The notes below the pieces were generated by a model. It was not told the origin of the DNA, did not search any database, and worked only from the letters and a program-made list of their open reading frames with translations. The translations under genes were made by a program, and so were the position numbers. 64,000 nucleotides of DNA from contig OZ024743.1 of the NCBI GenBank assembly GCA_964016885.1, positions 81,229,467-81,293,466 on the forward strand. The letters run 5' to 3'. This stretch comes from Eledone cirrhosa. Taxonomy: Eukaryota; Mollusca; Cephalopoda; Octopoda; Eledonidae. The stretch's first letter is position 1. Each line of letters starts with the position of its first letter. Below, piece by piece: positions 27,901 to 42,425 of the stretch.

Positions 27901-30900
27901 GTGGCATGTTCCAACTGAACATAACACGAGTGTCGTCTACCACCTGAACCTGACCCAAGTGTCATGTAACAACTGAACCTAACCAGAATGTTATGTACCA
28001 ACTGACCCTAACCCAAATGTCATGTACCTACTAAACCTAACCCGATTGTCATGTACAAACTGAACCTAACACAAGTGTCATGTACCAACTCAACCTAACC
28101 CGAGTGTCATGTAGCAATTGAACAGAACCCAAGTGTCATGTACCAACTGAACCTAAACCGAGTGTCATCTACCAACTGAACCTAACCTGAGTGTCATCTA
28201 CCAATTGAACATAACCCAAGTGTCATGTACCAACTGAACCTAAACTGAGTGTCATCTACCAACTGAACCTAACCTGAGTGTCATCTACCAATTGAACATA
28301 ACCCAAGTGTCATGTATCAACCTAACCTAACCCAAATGTCATGTACCAACTGAACCTAACCCGAGTGTCATGTATCAACTAAACCTAACCTGCGTGTCAT
28401 GTACCAGCTGAACCTAACCCGAATGTCATGTACCAACTGTACCTAACCCAAATGTCATGTACCAATTGAACATAACCCAAGGGTCATGTACCAACTGAAC
28501 CTAACCCGAGTGTCATGTACCAACTGAACCAAACCCAAGTGTCATGTACCAACTGAACCTAACCCGAATGTCATGTACCAAGTGAACCTAACCCAAGTGT
28601 CGTGTACCAACTGAACCGAGCCCGAATGTCATGTACCAACTGAACCTAACCCGAATGTCATGTACCAACTGAACCTAACACCAGTGTCATGTACCAATTG
28701 AACTTAACCCGAGTGTCATGTACCGACTTAACCTAACGCGAGTGTCATGTACCAACTGAACCTAACCCGAGTGTCATCTACCAACTGAACCTAACGCGAA
28801 TGTCATGTACCAAATAAACCTAACCTGAGTGTCATGTACCAACTGAACCTAACCCGAGTGTCATGTACCAACTGAACCTAACCCAAGTGTCATCTACCAA
28901 CTGAACCTAACCCGAATGTCATCTACCAACTGAACCTAACCTGAGTGTCATGTACCAACTGAACCTAACCCAAGTGTCATGTACCAACTGAACCTAACCC
29001 GAGTGTCATGTACCTACTAAACCTAACCCGATTGTCATGTACAAACTGAACCTAACACAAGTGTCATGTACCAACTCAACCTAACCCGAGTGTCATCTAC
29101 CAATTGAACATAACCCGTATGTCATCTACTAATTGAACATAACCCAAGTGTCATGTACCAACTAAACTTAACCTGAGTGTCATGTACTTTCTGAACCTAA
29201 CCCGAATGTCATGTACCAACTGAACCTAACCCGAATGTCATCTACCAATTGAACATAACCAGAGTGTCATGTACCAACTGAATGTAACACGAATGTCATG
29301 TACCAACTGAACCTAATCCGAGTGTCATGTACCAACTGAACCTAACCCAAGTGTCATGTACCAACTGAACCTAACCCGAGTGTCATGTACCAACTGAACC
29401 TAACCCGAGTGTCATGTACCAACTGAACCAAACCCAAGTGTCATGTACCAACTGAACCTAACCCGAATGTCATGTACCAAGTGAACCTAACCCAAGTGTC
29501 GTGTACCAACTGAACCTAGCCCGAATGTCATGTACCAACTGAACCTAACCCGAATGTCATGTACCAACTGAACCTAACCCCAGTGTCATGTACCAATTGA
29601 ACTTAACCCGAGTGTCATGTACCGACTTAACCTAACGCGAGTGTCATGTACCAACTGAACCTAACCCGAGTGTCATCTACCAACTGAACCTAACGCGAAT
29701 GTCATGTACCAAATAAACCTAACCTGAGTGTCAGGTACCAACTGAACCTAACCCGAGTGTCATGTACCAACTGAACCTAACCCAAGTGTCATCTACCAAC
29801 TGAACCTAACCCGAGTGTCATGTACCTACTAAACCTAACCCGATTGTCATGTACAAACTGAACCTAACACAAGTGTCATGTACCTAACCCGAGTGTCATG
29901 TACCAATTGAACATAACCCGTATGTCATCTACCAACTGAACCTATCCCTAATGTCATCTACGAATTGAACATAACCCAAGTGTCATGTACCAACTAAACT
30001 TAACCTGAGTGTCATGTACTTTCTGAACCTAACCCGAATGTCATGTACCAACTGCACCTAACCCGAATGTCATCTACCAATTGAACATAACCAGAGTGTC
30101 ATGTACCAACTGAATGTAACACGAATGTCATGTACCAACTGAACCTAATCCGAGTGTCATGTACCAACTGAACCTAACCCAAGTGTCATGTACCAACTGA
30201 ACCTAACCCGAGTGTCATGTACCAACTGAACCTAACCCGAGTGTCATGTACCAACTGAACCTAACCCGAGTGTCATGTACCAACTGAACCTAACCCAAGT
30301 GTCATGTACCAACTAAACCTAACCCGAATGTCATGTACCAACTGAACCTAAACCAAGTGTCACGTACCAACTGAACCTAACACGAATGTCATGTACCAAC
30401 TGAACCTAACCCAAGTGTCATGTACCAAGTGAACCTAACCCGAATGTCATGTACCAACTGAACCTAACCCAATTGTCATGTACCAGCTGAACCTAACCCA
30501 AGTGTCATGTACCAAGTGAACCTAACCCGAATGTCATGTACCAACTGAACCTAACCCAATTGTCATGTACCAACTGAACCTAACCCAAGTGTCACGTACC
30601 AACTGAACCTAACACGAATGTCATGTACCAACTGAACCTAATCCAAGTGTCATGTACCAACTGAACCTAACCCAAGTGTCATGTACCAACTGAACCTAAC
30701 CCAAGTGTCATGTACCAAGTGAACCTAACCCGAATGTCATCTACCAATTGAACATAACCCGAATGTCATGTACCAACTGAATGTAACACGAATGTCATGT
30801 ACCAACTGAACCTAACCCGAGTGTCATGTACCAACTGAACCTAACCCGAATGTCATGTACCAACTGAACCTAACCGGAGTGTCATGTACCAATTGAACCT

Positions 30901-31409
30901 AACCCAAGTGTCATGTACCGAATTAAACTAACCCAAGTGTCATGTACCAACTGAACCTAACCCAAGTGTCATCTACCAACTGAACCTAACCCGAATGTCA
31001 TGTACCAACTGAACCTAACCCGAGTGTCATGTACCAATTGAACCTAACCCGAGTGTCATGTACCAACTGAACCTAACCCGAATATCATGTACCAACTGAA
31101 CCTAACCCAAGTGTCATGTACCAATTGAACCTAACCCGAGTGTCATGTACCAGCTGAACCTAACCCGAATGTCATGTACTAAATGAACATAACCCAACTG
31201 TCATCTACCAACTGAACCTAACCCGAGTGTCATGTACCAACTGAACCTAACCTGAATGTCATGTACCTACTGAACCTAACCCAAGTGTCATGTACCAACT
31301 GAACCTAACCTGAATGTCATGTACCTACTGAACCTAACCCAAGTGTCATCTACTAATTGCACCTAATCCAAATATCATGTACCAACTGAACCTAATGCAA
31401 GTGTCATGT

Positions 31410-32500
31410 ACCAACTGAACCTAACCCAAGAGTCATGTACCAATTGAACCTAACCCGAATGTCATGTACTAAATGAACATAACCCTAGTGTCATCTACCA
31501 ACTGAACCTAACCCGAGTCTCATGTACCAACTGAACCTAACCCGGGTGTCATGTACCAACTGAACCTAACCCGAATGTCATGTACCAACTGAACCTAACC
31601 CAGTGTCATGTACCAACTGAACCTAACCCGAATGTCATGTACCAACTGATCCTAACCTGAGTGTCATGTACCAACTGAACCTAACCCAAGTGTCATGTAC
31701 CAACTGAACCTAACCCGAGTGTCATCTACCAACTGAACCTAACCCGAGTGTCATGTCCCAACTGAACCTAACCTGAGTGTCATGTACCAATTGAACCTAG
31801 CCCGAGTGTCATGTACCAACTGAACCTAACCCAAGTGTCGTGTACCAACTGAACCTAACCCAAGTGTCATGTACCAACTGAATCTAAGCCAAGTGTCATG
31901 TACCAACTGAACCTAACCCAAGTGTCGTGTACCAACTGAACCTAACCCGAATGTCATGTACCAACTGTACCTAACCCGAATGTCATGTACCAACTGAATC
32001 TAACCCGAATGTCATGTACCAACTGAACCTAACCCGAATGTCCTGTACCATCTGAACCTAACCAGAGTGTCATGTACCAACTGAACCTAACCCGAGTGTC
32101 ATGTACCAACTGAACCTAAACCAAGTGTCATCTACCAATTGAACCTAACCCAAATGTCATCTACCATCTGAACCTAACCCAAGTGTCATCTACGAACTGA
32201 ACCTAAACCGAGTGTCATGTACCAACTGAACCTAAACCGAGTGTCATGTACCAACTGAACCTAACCAAAGTGTCACGTACCAACTGAACCTAACCCGAGT
32301 ATCATGTACAAACTGAACCTAACCCGAATGTCATCTATCAACTGAACCTAACCCGAGTGTCATGTACCAACTGAACCTAACCCGAGTGTCATGTACCAAC
32401 TGAACCTAACCCGAGTGTCATCTACCAACTGAACCTAACTCGAGTGTCATGTACCAACATAACCTAACCCCAATGTCATGTACCAATTAAACCTAACCCG
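31410..32500 (+). repeat. Module E, copy 1
   Basis: Marked by units with ACTAAATGAACATAACCCTAG (~31,470), CCCGGGTG (~31,543), a 28-bp unit near 31,600, CCATCTG and CAACATAACC (~32,455). AACATAACCCTAG lies at 31,476, 47,341 and 61,535, giving copies at offsets 15,865 and 30,059. Copy 1 breaks at about 32,490, just after CAATTAAACC, where the other copies continue with different units and this one switches to the sequence leading into C. Confidence 0.75.
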
Positions 32501-35500
32501 AATGTCATGTACCAAGTGAACCTAACCCAAGTGTCGTGTACCAACTGAACCTAACCCGAATGTCATGTACCAACTGAACCTAACCCGAATGTCATGTACC
32601 AACTGAACCTAACCCCAGTGTCATGTACCAATTGAACTTAACCCGAGTGTCATGTACCGACTTAACCTAACCCGAGTGTCATGTACCAACTGAACCTAAC
32701 CCAAGTGTCATGTACCAACTGAACCTAACCCGAGTGTCATGTACCAACTGAACCTAACCCAAGGGTCATGTACCGACTTAACTTAACCCGAGTGTCATGT
32801 TCCAATTGAAACAAACCCGAGTGTCATCTACCAACTGAACCTAACCCAAGTGTCACGTACCAACTGGACCTAACCCAAGTGTCATCTACCATCTGAACCT
32901 AACCCGAGTGTCATCTACTAATTGAACCTAACCCGAGTGTCATGTACCAACTGAAACTAACCAAAGTGTCATGTACCAACTGAACGTAACCCAAGTGTCA
33001 TGTACCAACTGAACCTAACCCAAGTGTCACGTACCAACTGAACCTAACCCAAGTGTCATGTACCAACTGAACCTAACCCGAGTGTCATGTACCAACTGAA
33101 CCTAACCCGAGTGTCATGTACCAACTGAACCTAACCCGAGTGTCATGTACCAACTGAACCTAACCTGAATGTCATGTACCAACTGAACCTAACTCAAGTG
33201 TCATGTACCAATCGAACCTAACCCAAGTGTCGTCTACCACCTGAACCTAACCCAAGTGTCACGTACCAACTGAACCTAACCCAAGTGTCACGTACCAACT
33301 GAACCTAACCCGAATGTCATGTACCAATTGAACCTAACCCGAATGTCATGTAAAAAACTGAACCTAACCCAAGTGTCATGTACCAACTCAACCTAACCCG
33401 AGTGTCATGTACCAACTGAACCTAACCCGAATGACATGTACCTGCTGAACCTAACCCGAGTGTCATCTACCAACTGAATCTAACCCGAGTGTCATGTATC
33501 AACTGAACCTAAACCGTGTGTCATCAACCAACTGAAACTAACCCGAGTGTCGTCTACCACCTGAACCTAACCCGAATGTCATGTAAAAATTGAACCTAAC
33601 CCGAGTTTTATGTACCAACTGAACCTAACCCGAATGACATGTACCAGCTGAACCTAACCCGAGTGTCATCTACCAACTGAATCTAACCTGAGTGTCATGT
33701 ACCAACTGCACCTAATCCAAGTGTCATATACCAACTGAACCTAACCTGAATGTCATCTACCAATTGAACATAACCCAAGTGTCATGTACCAACTGAACCT
33801 AACCCGAGTGTCATCTACCAACTGAACCTCACCCGAATGTCATCTACCAATTGAACATAACCCAAGTGTCATGTACCAACTGCACCTAACCCAAGTGTCA
33901 TATACCAGCTGAACCTAACCTGAATGTCATCTACCAATTGAACATAACCCAAGTGTCATGTACCAACTGAACCTAACCCGAGTGTCATGTACCAACTGAA
34001 ACCAACCTGAATGTCATCTACCAACTGAACCTAACCCGAGTGTCATGTACCAACTGAACCTAAACCGAGTGTCATCAAGCAACTGAACCTAACCTGAATG
34101 TCATCAACCAATTGAACATAACCCAAGTGTCATGTACCAACTGAACCTAAACCGTGTGTCATCAACCAACTGAACCTAACCTGAATGTCATCTACCAATT
34201 GAACATAACCCAAGTGTCATGTACCAACTGAACCTAAACCGAGTGTCATCAACCAACTGAACCTAACCCGAGTGTCATCTACCAATTGAACATAACCCAA
34301 GTGTCATGTACCAACTGAACCTAAACCGAGTGTCATCAACCAACTGAACCTAACCTGAATGTCATCTACCAATTGAACATAACCCAAGTGTCATGTACCA
34401 ACTGAACCTAACCCGAATGTCATGTACCAACTGAAACTAACCAAAGTGTCATGTACCAACTGAACCTAACCCGAGTGTCATGTACCAACTGAACCTAACC
34501 CAAGTGTCATCTACTAACTGAACCTAACCCGAATGTCATGTACCAACTGAACCTAACCCAAGTCTCATGTACCAACTGTTCCTAACCCGAATGTCATGTA
34601 CCAATTGAACATATCCCAAGTGTCATGTACCAACTGAACCTAACCTGAATGTCATGTACCAACTGAACCTAACCCAAGTGTCATGTACCAACTGAACCTA
34701 ACCCGAGTGTCATGTACCAACTGAATCTAACCCGAGTGTCATGTACCAACTGAACCTAACCCGAGTGTCATGTACCAACTGAACTTAACCCTAGTGTCAT
34801 CTACCAACTGAACCTAACCCAAGTGTCATGTACCAACTGAATCTAACCCGAGTGTCATGTACCAACTGAATCTAACCCGAGTGTCATGTACCAACTGAAC
34901 TTAACCCTAGTGTCATCTACCAACTGAACCTAACCCAAGTGTCATGTACCAACTGAATCTAACCCGAGTGTCATGTACCAACTGAATCTAACCCGAGTGT
35001 CATGTACCAACTGAACTTAACCCTAGTGTCATCTACCAACTGAACCTAACGCGAATGTCATGTACCAAATAAACCTAACCTGAGTGTCATGTACCAACTG
35101 AAAATAACCCGAGTGTCATGTTCCAACTGAACATAACACGAGTGTCGTCTACCACCTGAACCTGACCCAAGTGTCATGTAACAACTGAACCTAACCAGAA
35201 TGTTATGTACCAACTGACCCTAACCCAAATGTCATGTACCTACTAAACCTAACCCGATTGTCATGTACAAACTGAACCTAACACAAGTGTCATGTACCAA
35301 CTCAACCTAACCCGAGTGTCATGTAGCAATTGAACAGAACCCAAGTGTCATGTACCAACTGAACCTAAACCGAGTGTCATCTACCAACTGAACCTAACCT
35401 GAGTGTCATCTACCAATTGAACATAACCCAAGTGTCATGTACCAACTGAACCTAAACTGAGTGTCATCTACCAACTGAACCTAACCTGAGTGTCATCTAC

Positions 35501-37804
35501 CAATTGAACATAACCCAAGTGTCATGTATCAACCTAACCTAACCCAAATGTCATGTACCAACTGAACCTAACCCGAGTGTCATGTATCAACTAAACCTAA
35601 CCTGCGTGTCATGTACCAGCTGAACCTAACCCGAATGTCATGTACCAACTGTACCTAACCCAAATGTCATGTACCAATTGAACATAACCCAAGGGTCATG
35701 TACCAACTGAACCTAACCCGAGTGTCATGTACCAACTGAACCAAACCCAAGTGTCATGTACCAACTGAACCTAACCCGAATGTCATGTACCAAGTGAACC
35801 TAACCCAAGTGTCGTGTACCAACTGAACCGAGCCCGAATGTCATGTACCAACTGAACCTAACCCGAATGTCATGTACCAACTGAACCTAACCCCAATGTC
35901 ATGTACCAATTGAACTTAACCCGAGTGTCATGTACCGACTTAACCTAACGCGAGTGTCATGTACCAACTGAACCTAACCCGAGTGTCATCTACCAACTGA
36001 ACCTAACGCGAATGTCATGTACCAAATAAACCTAACCTGAGTGTCATGTACCAACTGAACCTAACCCGAGTGTCATGTACCAACTGAACCTAACCCAAGT
36101 GTCATGTACCAACTGAACCTAACCCGAGTGTCATGTACCTACTAAACCTAACCCGATTGTCATGTACAAACTGAACCTAACACAAGTGTCATGTACCAAC
36201 TCAACCTAACCCGAGTGTCATCTACCAATTGAACATAACCCGTATGTCATCTACTAATTGAACATAACCCAAGTGTCATGTACCAACTAAACTTAACCTG
36301 AGTGTCATGTACTTTCTGAACCTAACCCGAATGTCATGTACCAACTGAACCTAACCCGAATGTCATCTACCAATTGAACATAACCAGAGTGTCATGTACC
36401 AACTGAATGTAACACGAATGTCATGTACCAACTGAACCTAATCCGAGTGTCATGTACCAACTGAACCTAACCCAAGTGTCATGTACCAACTGAACCTAAC
36501 CCGAGTGTCATGTACCAACTGAACCTAACCCGAGTGTCATGTACCAACTGAACCAAACCCAAGTGTCATGTACCAACTGAACCTAACCCGAATGTCATGT
36601 ACCAAGTGAACCTAACCCAAGTGTCGTGTACCAACTGAACCTAGCCCGAATGTCATGTACCAACTGAACCTAACCCGAATGTCATGTACCAACTGAACCT
36701 AACCCCAGTGTCATGTACCAATTGAACTTAACCCGAGTGTCATGTACCGACTTAACCTAACGCGAGTGTCATGTACCAACTGAACCTAACCCGAGTGTCA
36801 TCTACCAACTGAACCTAACGCGAATGTCATGTACCAAATAAACCTAACCTGAGTGTCAGGTACCAAATGAACCTAACCCGAGTGTCATGTACCAACTGAA
36901 CCTAACCCAAGTGTCATCTACCAACTGAACCTAACCCGAGTGTCATGTACCTACTAAACCTAACCCGATTGTCATGTACAAACTGAACCTAACACAAGTG
37001 TCATGTATCTAACCCGAGTGTCATGTACCAATTGAACATAACCCGTATGTCATCTACCAACTGAACCTATCCCTAATGTCATCTACGAATTGAACATAAC
37101 CCAAGTGTCATGTACCAACTAAACTTAACCTGAGTGTCATGTACTTTCTGAACCTAACCCGAATGTCATGTACCAACTGCACCTAACCCGAATGTCATCT
37201 ACCAATTGAACATAACCAGAGTGTCATGTACCAACTGAATGTAACACGAATGTCATGTACCAACTGAACCTAATCCGAGTGTCATGTACCAACTGAACCT
37301 AACCCAAGTGTCATGTACCAACTGAACCTAACCCGAGTGTCATGTACCAACTGAACCTAACCCGAGTGTCATGTACCAACTGAACCTAACCCGAGTGTCA
37401 TGTACCAACTGAACCTAACCCGAATGTCATGTACCAATTGAACATAACCCAAGTGTCATGTACCAACTAAACCTAACCCGAATGTCATGTACCAACTGAA
37501 CCTAAACCAAGTGTCACGTACCAACTGAACCTAACACGAATGTCATGTACCAACTGAACCTAACCCAAGTGTCATGTACCAAGTGAACCTAACCCGAATG
37601 TCATGTACCAACTGAACCTAACCCAATTGTCATGTACCAGCTGAACCTAACCCCAGTGTCATGTACCAAGTGAACCTAACCCGAATGTCATGTACCAACT
37701 GAACCTAACCCAATTGTCATGTACCAACTGAACCTAACCCAAGTGTCACGTACCAACTGAACCTAACACGAATGTCATGTACCAACTGAACCTAATCCGA
37801 GTGT
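32500..37804 (+). repeat. C-D block, first copy of a 4,864-bp tandem duplication
   Basis: A C copy (30-bp unit at 33,344) is followed by a D copy (AACTGTTCCT at 34,574, TACTTTC units from 36,307 and 37,139). The block from 32,941 is repeated from 37,805. Four separate markers give the same offset of 4,864 bp, which is 168 units less 9 (the 20-bp unit) plus 1 (the 30-bp unit). Near 36,110 this copy lacks three units that other D copies have. The 20-bp unit near 37,005 reads GTATCTAACCC rather than GTACCTAACCC. Confidence 0.85.
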
Positions 37805-40800
37805 CATGTACCAACTGAAACTAACCAAAGTGTCATGTACCAACTGAACGTAACCCAAGTGTCATGTACCAACTGAACCTAACCCAAGTGTCACGTACCA
37901 ACTGAACCTAACCCAAGTGTCATGTACCAACTGAACCTAACCCGAGTGTCATGTACCAACTGAACCTAACCCGAGTGTCATGTACCAACTGAACCTAACC
38001 CGAGTGTCATGTACCAACTGAACCTAACCTGAATGTCATGTACCAACTGAACCTAACTCAAGTGTCATGTACCAATCGAACCTAACCCAAGTGTCGTCTA
38101 CCACCTGAACCTAACCCAAGTGTCACGTACCAACTGAACCTAACCGAAGTGTCACGTACCAACTGAACCTAACCCGAATGTCATGTACCAATTGAACCTA
38201 ACCCGAATGTCATGTAAAAAACTGAACCTAACCCAAGTGTCATGTACCAACTCAACCTAACCCGAGTGTCATGTACCAACTGAACCTAACCCGAATGACA
38301 TGTACCTGCTGAACCTAACCCGAGTGTCATCTACCAACTGAATCTAACCCGAGTGTCATGTATCAACTGAACCTAAACCGTGTGTCATCAACCAACTGAA
38401 ACTAACCCGAGTGTCGTCTACCACCTGAACCTAACCCGAATGTCATGTAAAAATTGAACCTAACCCGAGTTTTATGTACCAACTGAACCTAACCCGAATG
38501 ACATGTACCAGCTGAACCTAACCCGAGTGTCATCTACCAACTGAATCTAACCTGAGTGTCATGTACCAACTGCACCTAATCCAAGTGTCATATACCAACT
38601 GAACCTAACCTGAATGTCATCTACCAATTGAACATAACCCAAGTGTCATGTACCAACTGAACCTAACCCGAGTGTCATCTACCAACTGAACCTCACCCGA
38701 ATGTCATCTACCAATTGAACATAACCCAAGTGTCATGTACCAACTGCACCTAACCCAAGTGTCATATACCAGCTGAACCTAACCTGAATGTCATCTACCA
38801 ATTGAACATAACCCAAGTGTCATGTACCAACTGAACCTAACCCGAGTGTCATGTACCAACTGAAACCAACCTGAATGTCATCTACCAACTGAACCTAACC
38901 CGAGTGTCATGTACCAACTGAACCTAAACCGAGTGTCATCAAGCAACTGAACCTAACCTGAATGTCATCAACCAATTGAACATAACCCAAGTGTCATGTA
39001 CCAACTGAACCTAAACCGTGTGTCATCAACCAACTGAACCTAACCTGAATGTCATCTACCAATTGAACATAACCCAAGTGTCATGTACCAACTGAACCTA
39101 AACCGAGTGTCATCAACCAACTGAACCTAACCCGAGTGTCATCTACCAATTGAACATAACCCAAGTGTCATGTACCAACTGAACCTAAACCGAGTGTCAT
39201 CAACCAACTGAACCTAACCTGAATGTCATCTACCAATTGAACATAACCCAAGTGTCATGTACCAACTGAACCTAACCCGAATGTCATGTACCAACTGAAA
39301 CTAACCAAAGTGTCATGTACCAACTGAACCTAACCCGAGTGTCATGTACCAACTGAACCTAACCCAAGTGTCATCTACTAACTGAACCTAACCCGAATGT
39401 CATGTACCAACTGAACCTAACCCAAGTCTCATGTACCAACTGTTCCTAACCCGAATGTCATGTACCAATTGAACATATCCCAAGTGTCATGTACCAACTG
39501 AACCTAACCTGAATGTCATGTACCAACTGAACCTAACCCAAGTGTCATGTACCAACTGAACCTAACCCGAGTGTCATGTACCAACTGAATCTAACCCGAG
39601 TGTCATGTACCAACTGAACCTAACCCGAGTGTCATGTACCAACTGAACTTAACCCTAGTGTCATCTACCAACTGAACCTAACCCAAGTGTCATGTACCAA
39701 CTGAATCTAACCCGAGTGTCATGTACCAACTGAATCTAACCCGAGTGTCATGTACCAACTGAACTTAACCCTAGTGTCATCTACCAACTGAACCTAACCC
39801 AAGTGTCATGTACCAACTGAATCTAACCCGAGTGTCATGTACCAACTGAATCTAACCCGAGTGTCATGTACCAACTGAACTTAACCCTAGTGTCATCTAC
39901 CAACTGAACCTAACGCGAATGTCATGTACCAAATAAACCTAACCTGAGTGTCATGTACCAACTGAAAATAACCCGAGTGTCATGTTCCAACTGAACATAA
40001 CACGAGTGTCGTCTACCACCTGAACCTGACCCAAGTGTCATGTAACAACTGAACCTAACCAGAATGTTATGTACCAACTGACCCTAACCCAAATGTCATG
40101 TACCTACTAAACCTAACCCGATTGTCATGTACAAACTGAACCTAACACAAGTGTCATGTACCAACTCAACCTAACCCGAGTGTCATGTAGCAATTGAACA
40201 GAACCCAAGTGTCATGTACCAACTGAACCTAAACCGAGTGTCATCTACCAACTGAACCTAACCTGAGTGTCATCTACCAATTGAACATAACCCAAGTGTC
40301 ATGTACCAACTGAACCTAAACTGAGTGTCATCTACCAACTGAACCTAACCTGAGTGTCATCTACCAATTGAACATAACCCAAGTGTCATGTATCAACCTA
40401 ACCTAACCCAAATGTCATGTACCAACTGAACCTAACCCGAGTGTCATGTATCAACTAAACCTAACCTGCGTGTCATGTACCAGCTGAACCTAACCCGAAT
40501 GTCATGTACCAACTGTACCTAACCCAAATGTCATGTACCAATTGAACATAACCCAAGGGTCATGTACCAACTGAACCTAACCCGAGTGTCATGTACCAAC
40601 TGAACCAAACCCAAGTGTCGTGTACCAACTGAACCGAGCCCGAATGTCATGTACCAACTGAACCTAACCCCAGTGTCATGTACCAATTGAACTTAACCCG
40701 AGTGTCATGTACCGACTTAACCTAACGCGAGTGTCATGTACCAACTGAACCTAACCCGAGTGTCATCTACCAACTGAACCTAACGCGAATGTCATGTACC

Positions 40801-42425
40801 AAATAAACCTAACCTGAGTGTCATGTACCAACTGAACCTAACCCGAGTGTCATGTACCAACTGAACCTAACCCAAGTGTCATCTACCAACTGAACCTAAC
40901 CCGAATGTCATCTACCAACTGAACCTAACCTGAGTGTCATGTACCAACTGAACCTAACCCAAGTGTCATGTACCAACTGAACCTAACCCGAGTGTCATGT
41001 ACCTACTAAACCTAACCCGATTGTCATGTACAAACTGAACCTAACACAAGTGTCATGTACCAACTCAACCTAACCCGAGTGTCATCTACCAATTGAACAT
41101 AACCCGTATGTCATCTACTAATTGAACATAACCCAAGTGTCATGTACCAACTAAACTTAACCTGAGTGTCATGTACTTTCTGAACCTAACCCGAATGTCA
41201 TGTACCAACTGAACCTAACCCGAATGTCATCTACCAATTGAACATAACCAGAGTGTCATGTACCAACTGAATGTAACACGAATGTCATGTACCAACTGAA
41301 CCTAATCCGAGTGTCATGTACCAACTGAACCTAACCCAAGTGTCATGTACCAACTGAACCTAACCCGAGTGTCATGTACCAACTGAACCTAACCCGAGTG
41401 TCATGTACCAACTGAACCAAACCCAAGTGTCATGTACCAACTGAACCTAACCCGAATGTCATGTACCAAGTGAACCTAACCCAAGTGTCGTGTACCAACT
41501 GAACCTAGCCCGAATGTCATGTACCAACTGAACCTAACCCGAATGTCATGTACCAACTGAACCTAACCCCAGTGTCATGTACCAATTGAACTTAACCCGA
41601 GTGTCATGTACCGACTTAACCTAACGCGAGTGTCATGTACCAACTGAACCTAACCCGAGTGTCATCTACCAACTGAACCTAACGCGAATGTCATGTACCA
41701 AATAAACCTAACCTGAGTGTCAGGTACCAAATGAACCTAACCCGAGTGTCATGTACCAACTGAACCTAACCCAAGTGTCATCTACCAACTGAACCTAACC
41801 CGAGTGTCATGTACCTACTAAACCTAACCCGATTGTCATGTACAAACTGAACCTAACACAAGTGTCATGTATCTAACCCGAGTGTCATGTACCAATTGAA
41901 TATAACCCGTATGTCATCTACCAACTGAACCTATCCCTAATGTCATCTACGAATTGAACATAACCCAAGTGTCATGTACCAACTAAACTTAACCTGAGTG
42001 TCATGTACTTTCTGAACCTAACCCGAATGTCATGTACCAACTGCACCTAACCCGAATGTCATCTACCAATTGAACATAACCAGAGTGTCATGTACCAACT
42101 GAATGTAACACGAATGTCATGTACCAACTGAACCTAATCCGAGTGTCATGTACCAACTGAACCTAACCCAAGTGTCATGTACCAACTGAACCTAACCCGA
42201 GTGTCATGTACCAACTGAACCTAACCCGAGTGTCATGTACCAACTGAACCTAACCCGAGTGTCATGTACCAACTGAACCTAACCCGAATGTCATGTACCA
42301 ATTGAACATAACCCAAGTGTCATGTACCAACTAAACCTAACCCGAATGTCATGTACCAACTGAACCTAAACCAAGTGTCACGTACCAACTGAACCTAACA
42401 CGAATGTCATGTACCAACTGAACCT
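37805..42425 (+). repeat. C-D block, second copy of the 4,864-bp tandem duplication
   Basis: It repeats 32,941 onwards nearly base for base, including the 30-bp unit (38,208) and the GTATCT form of the 20-bp unit (~41,868). Near 40,615-40,670 it lacks three units kept by the first copy (two in one place, one in another), while near 40,890 it keeps the three units the first copy lost, so the net offset does not change. It stops near 42,425 and jumps back to the tetramer block. Confidence 0.85.

Larger units (their letters stand above)
22400..31410 (+). repeat. Module D, copies 1 and 2 (4,921-bp tandem duplication)
   Basis: AACTGTTCCT occurs at 22,441 and 27,362 and ATGTACTTTC at 24,261 and 29,182, both 4,921 bp apart: 170 units minus the 9 bases missing from one 20-bp unit. 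Homology starts within C-type sequence near 22,080/27,001 and ends near 26,485/31,406. Each D copy holds a tetramer block, a pair of TACTTTC units 832 bp apart, and a 20-bp deletion unit between them. Between the two copies (26,486-27,000) lie C-type units (CTGCACCTAACCC) and units repeated from ~24,350. Confidence 0.8.
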
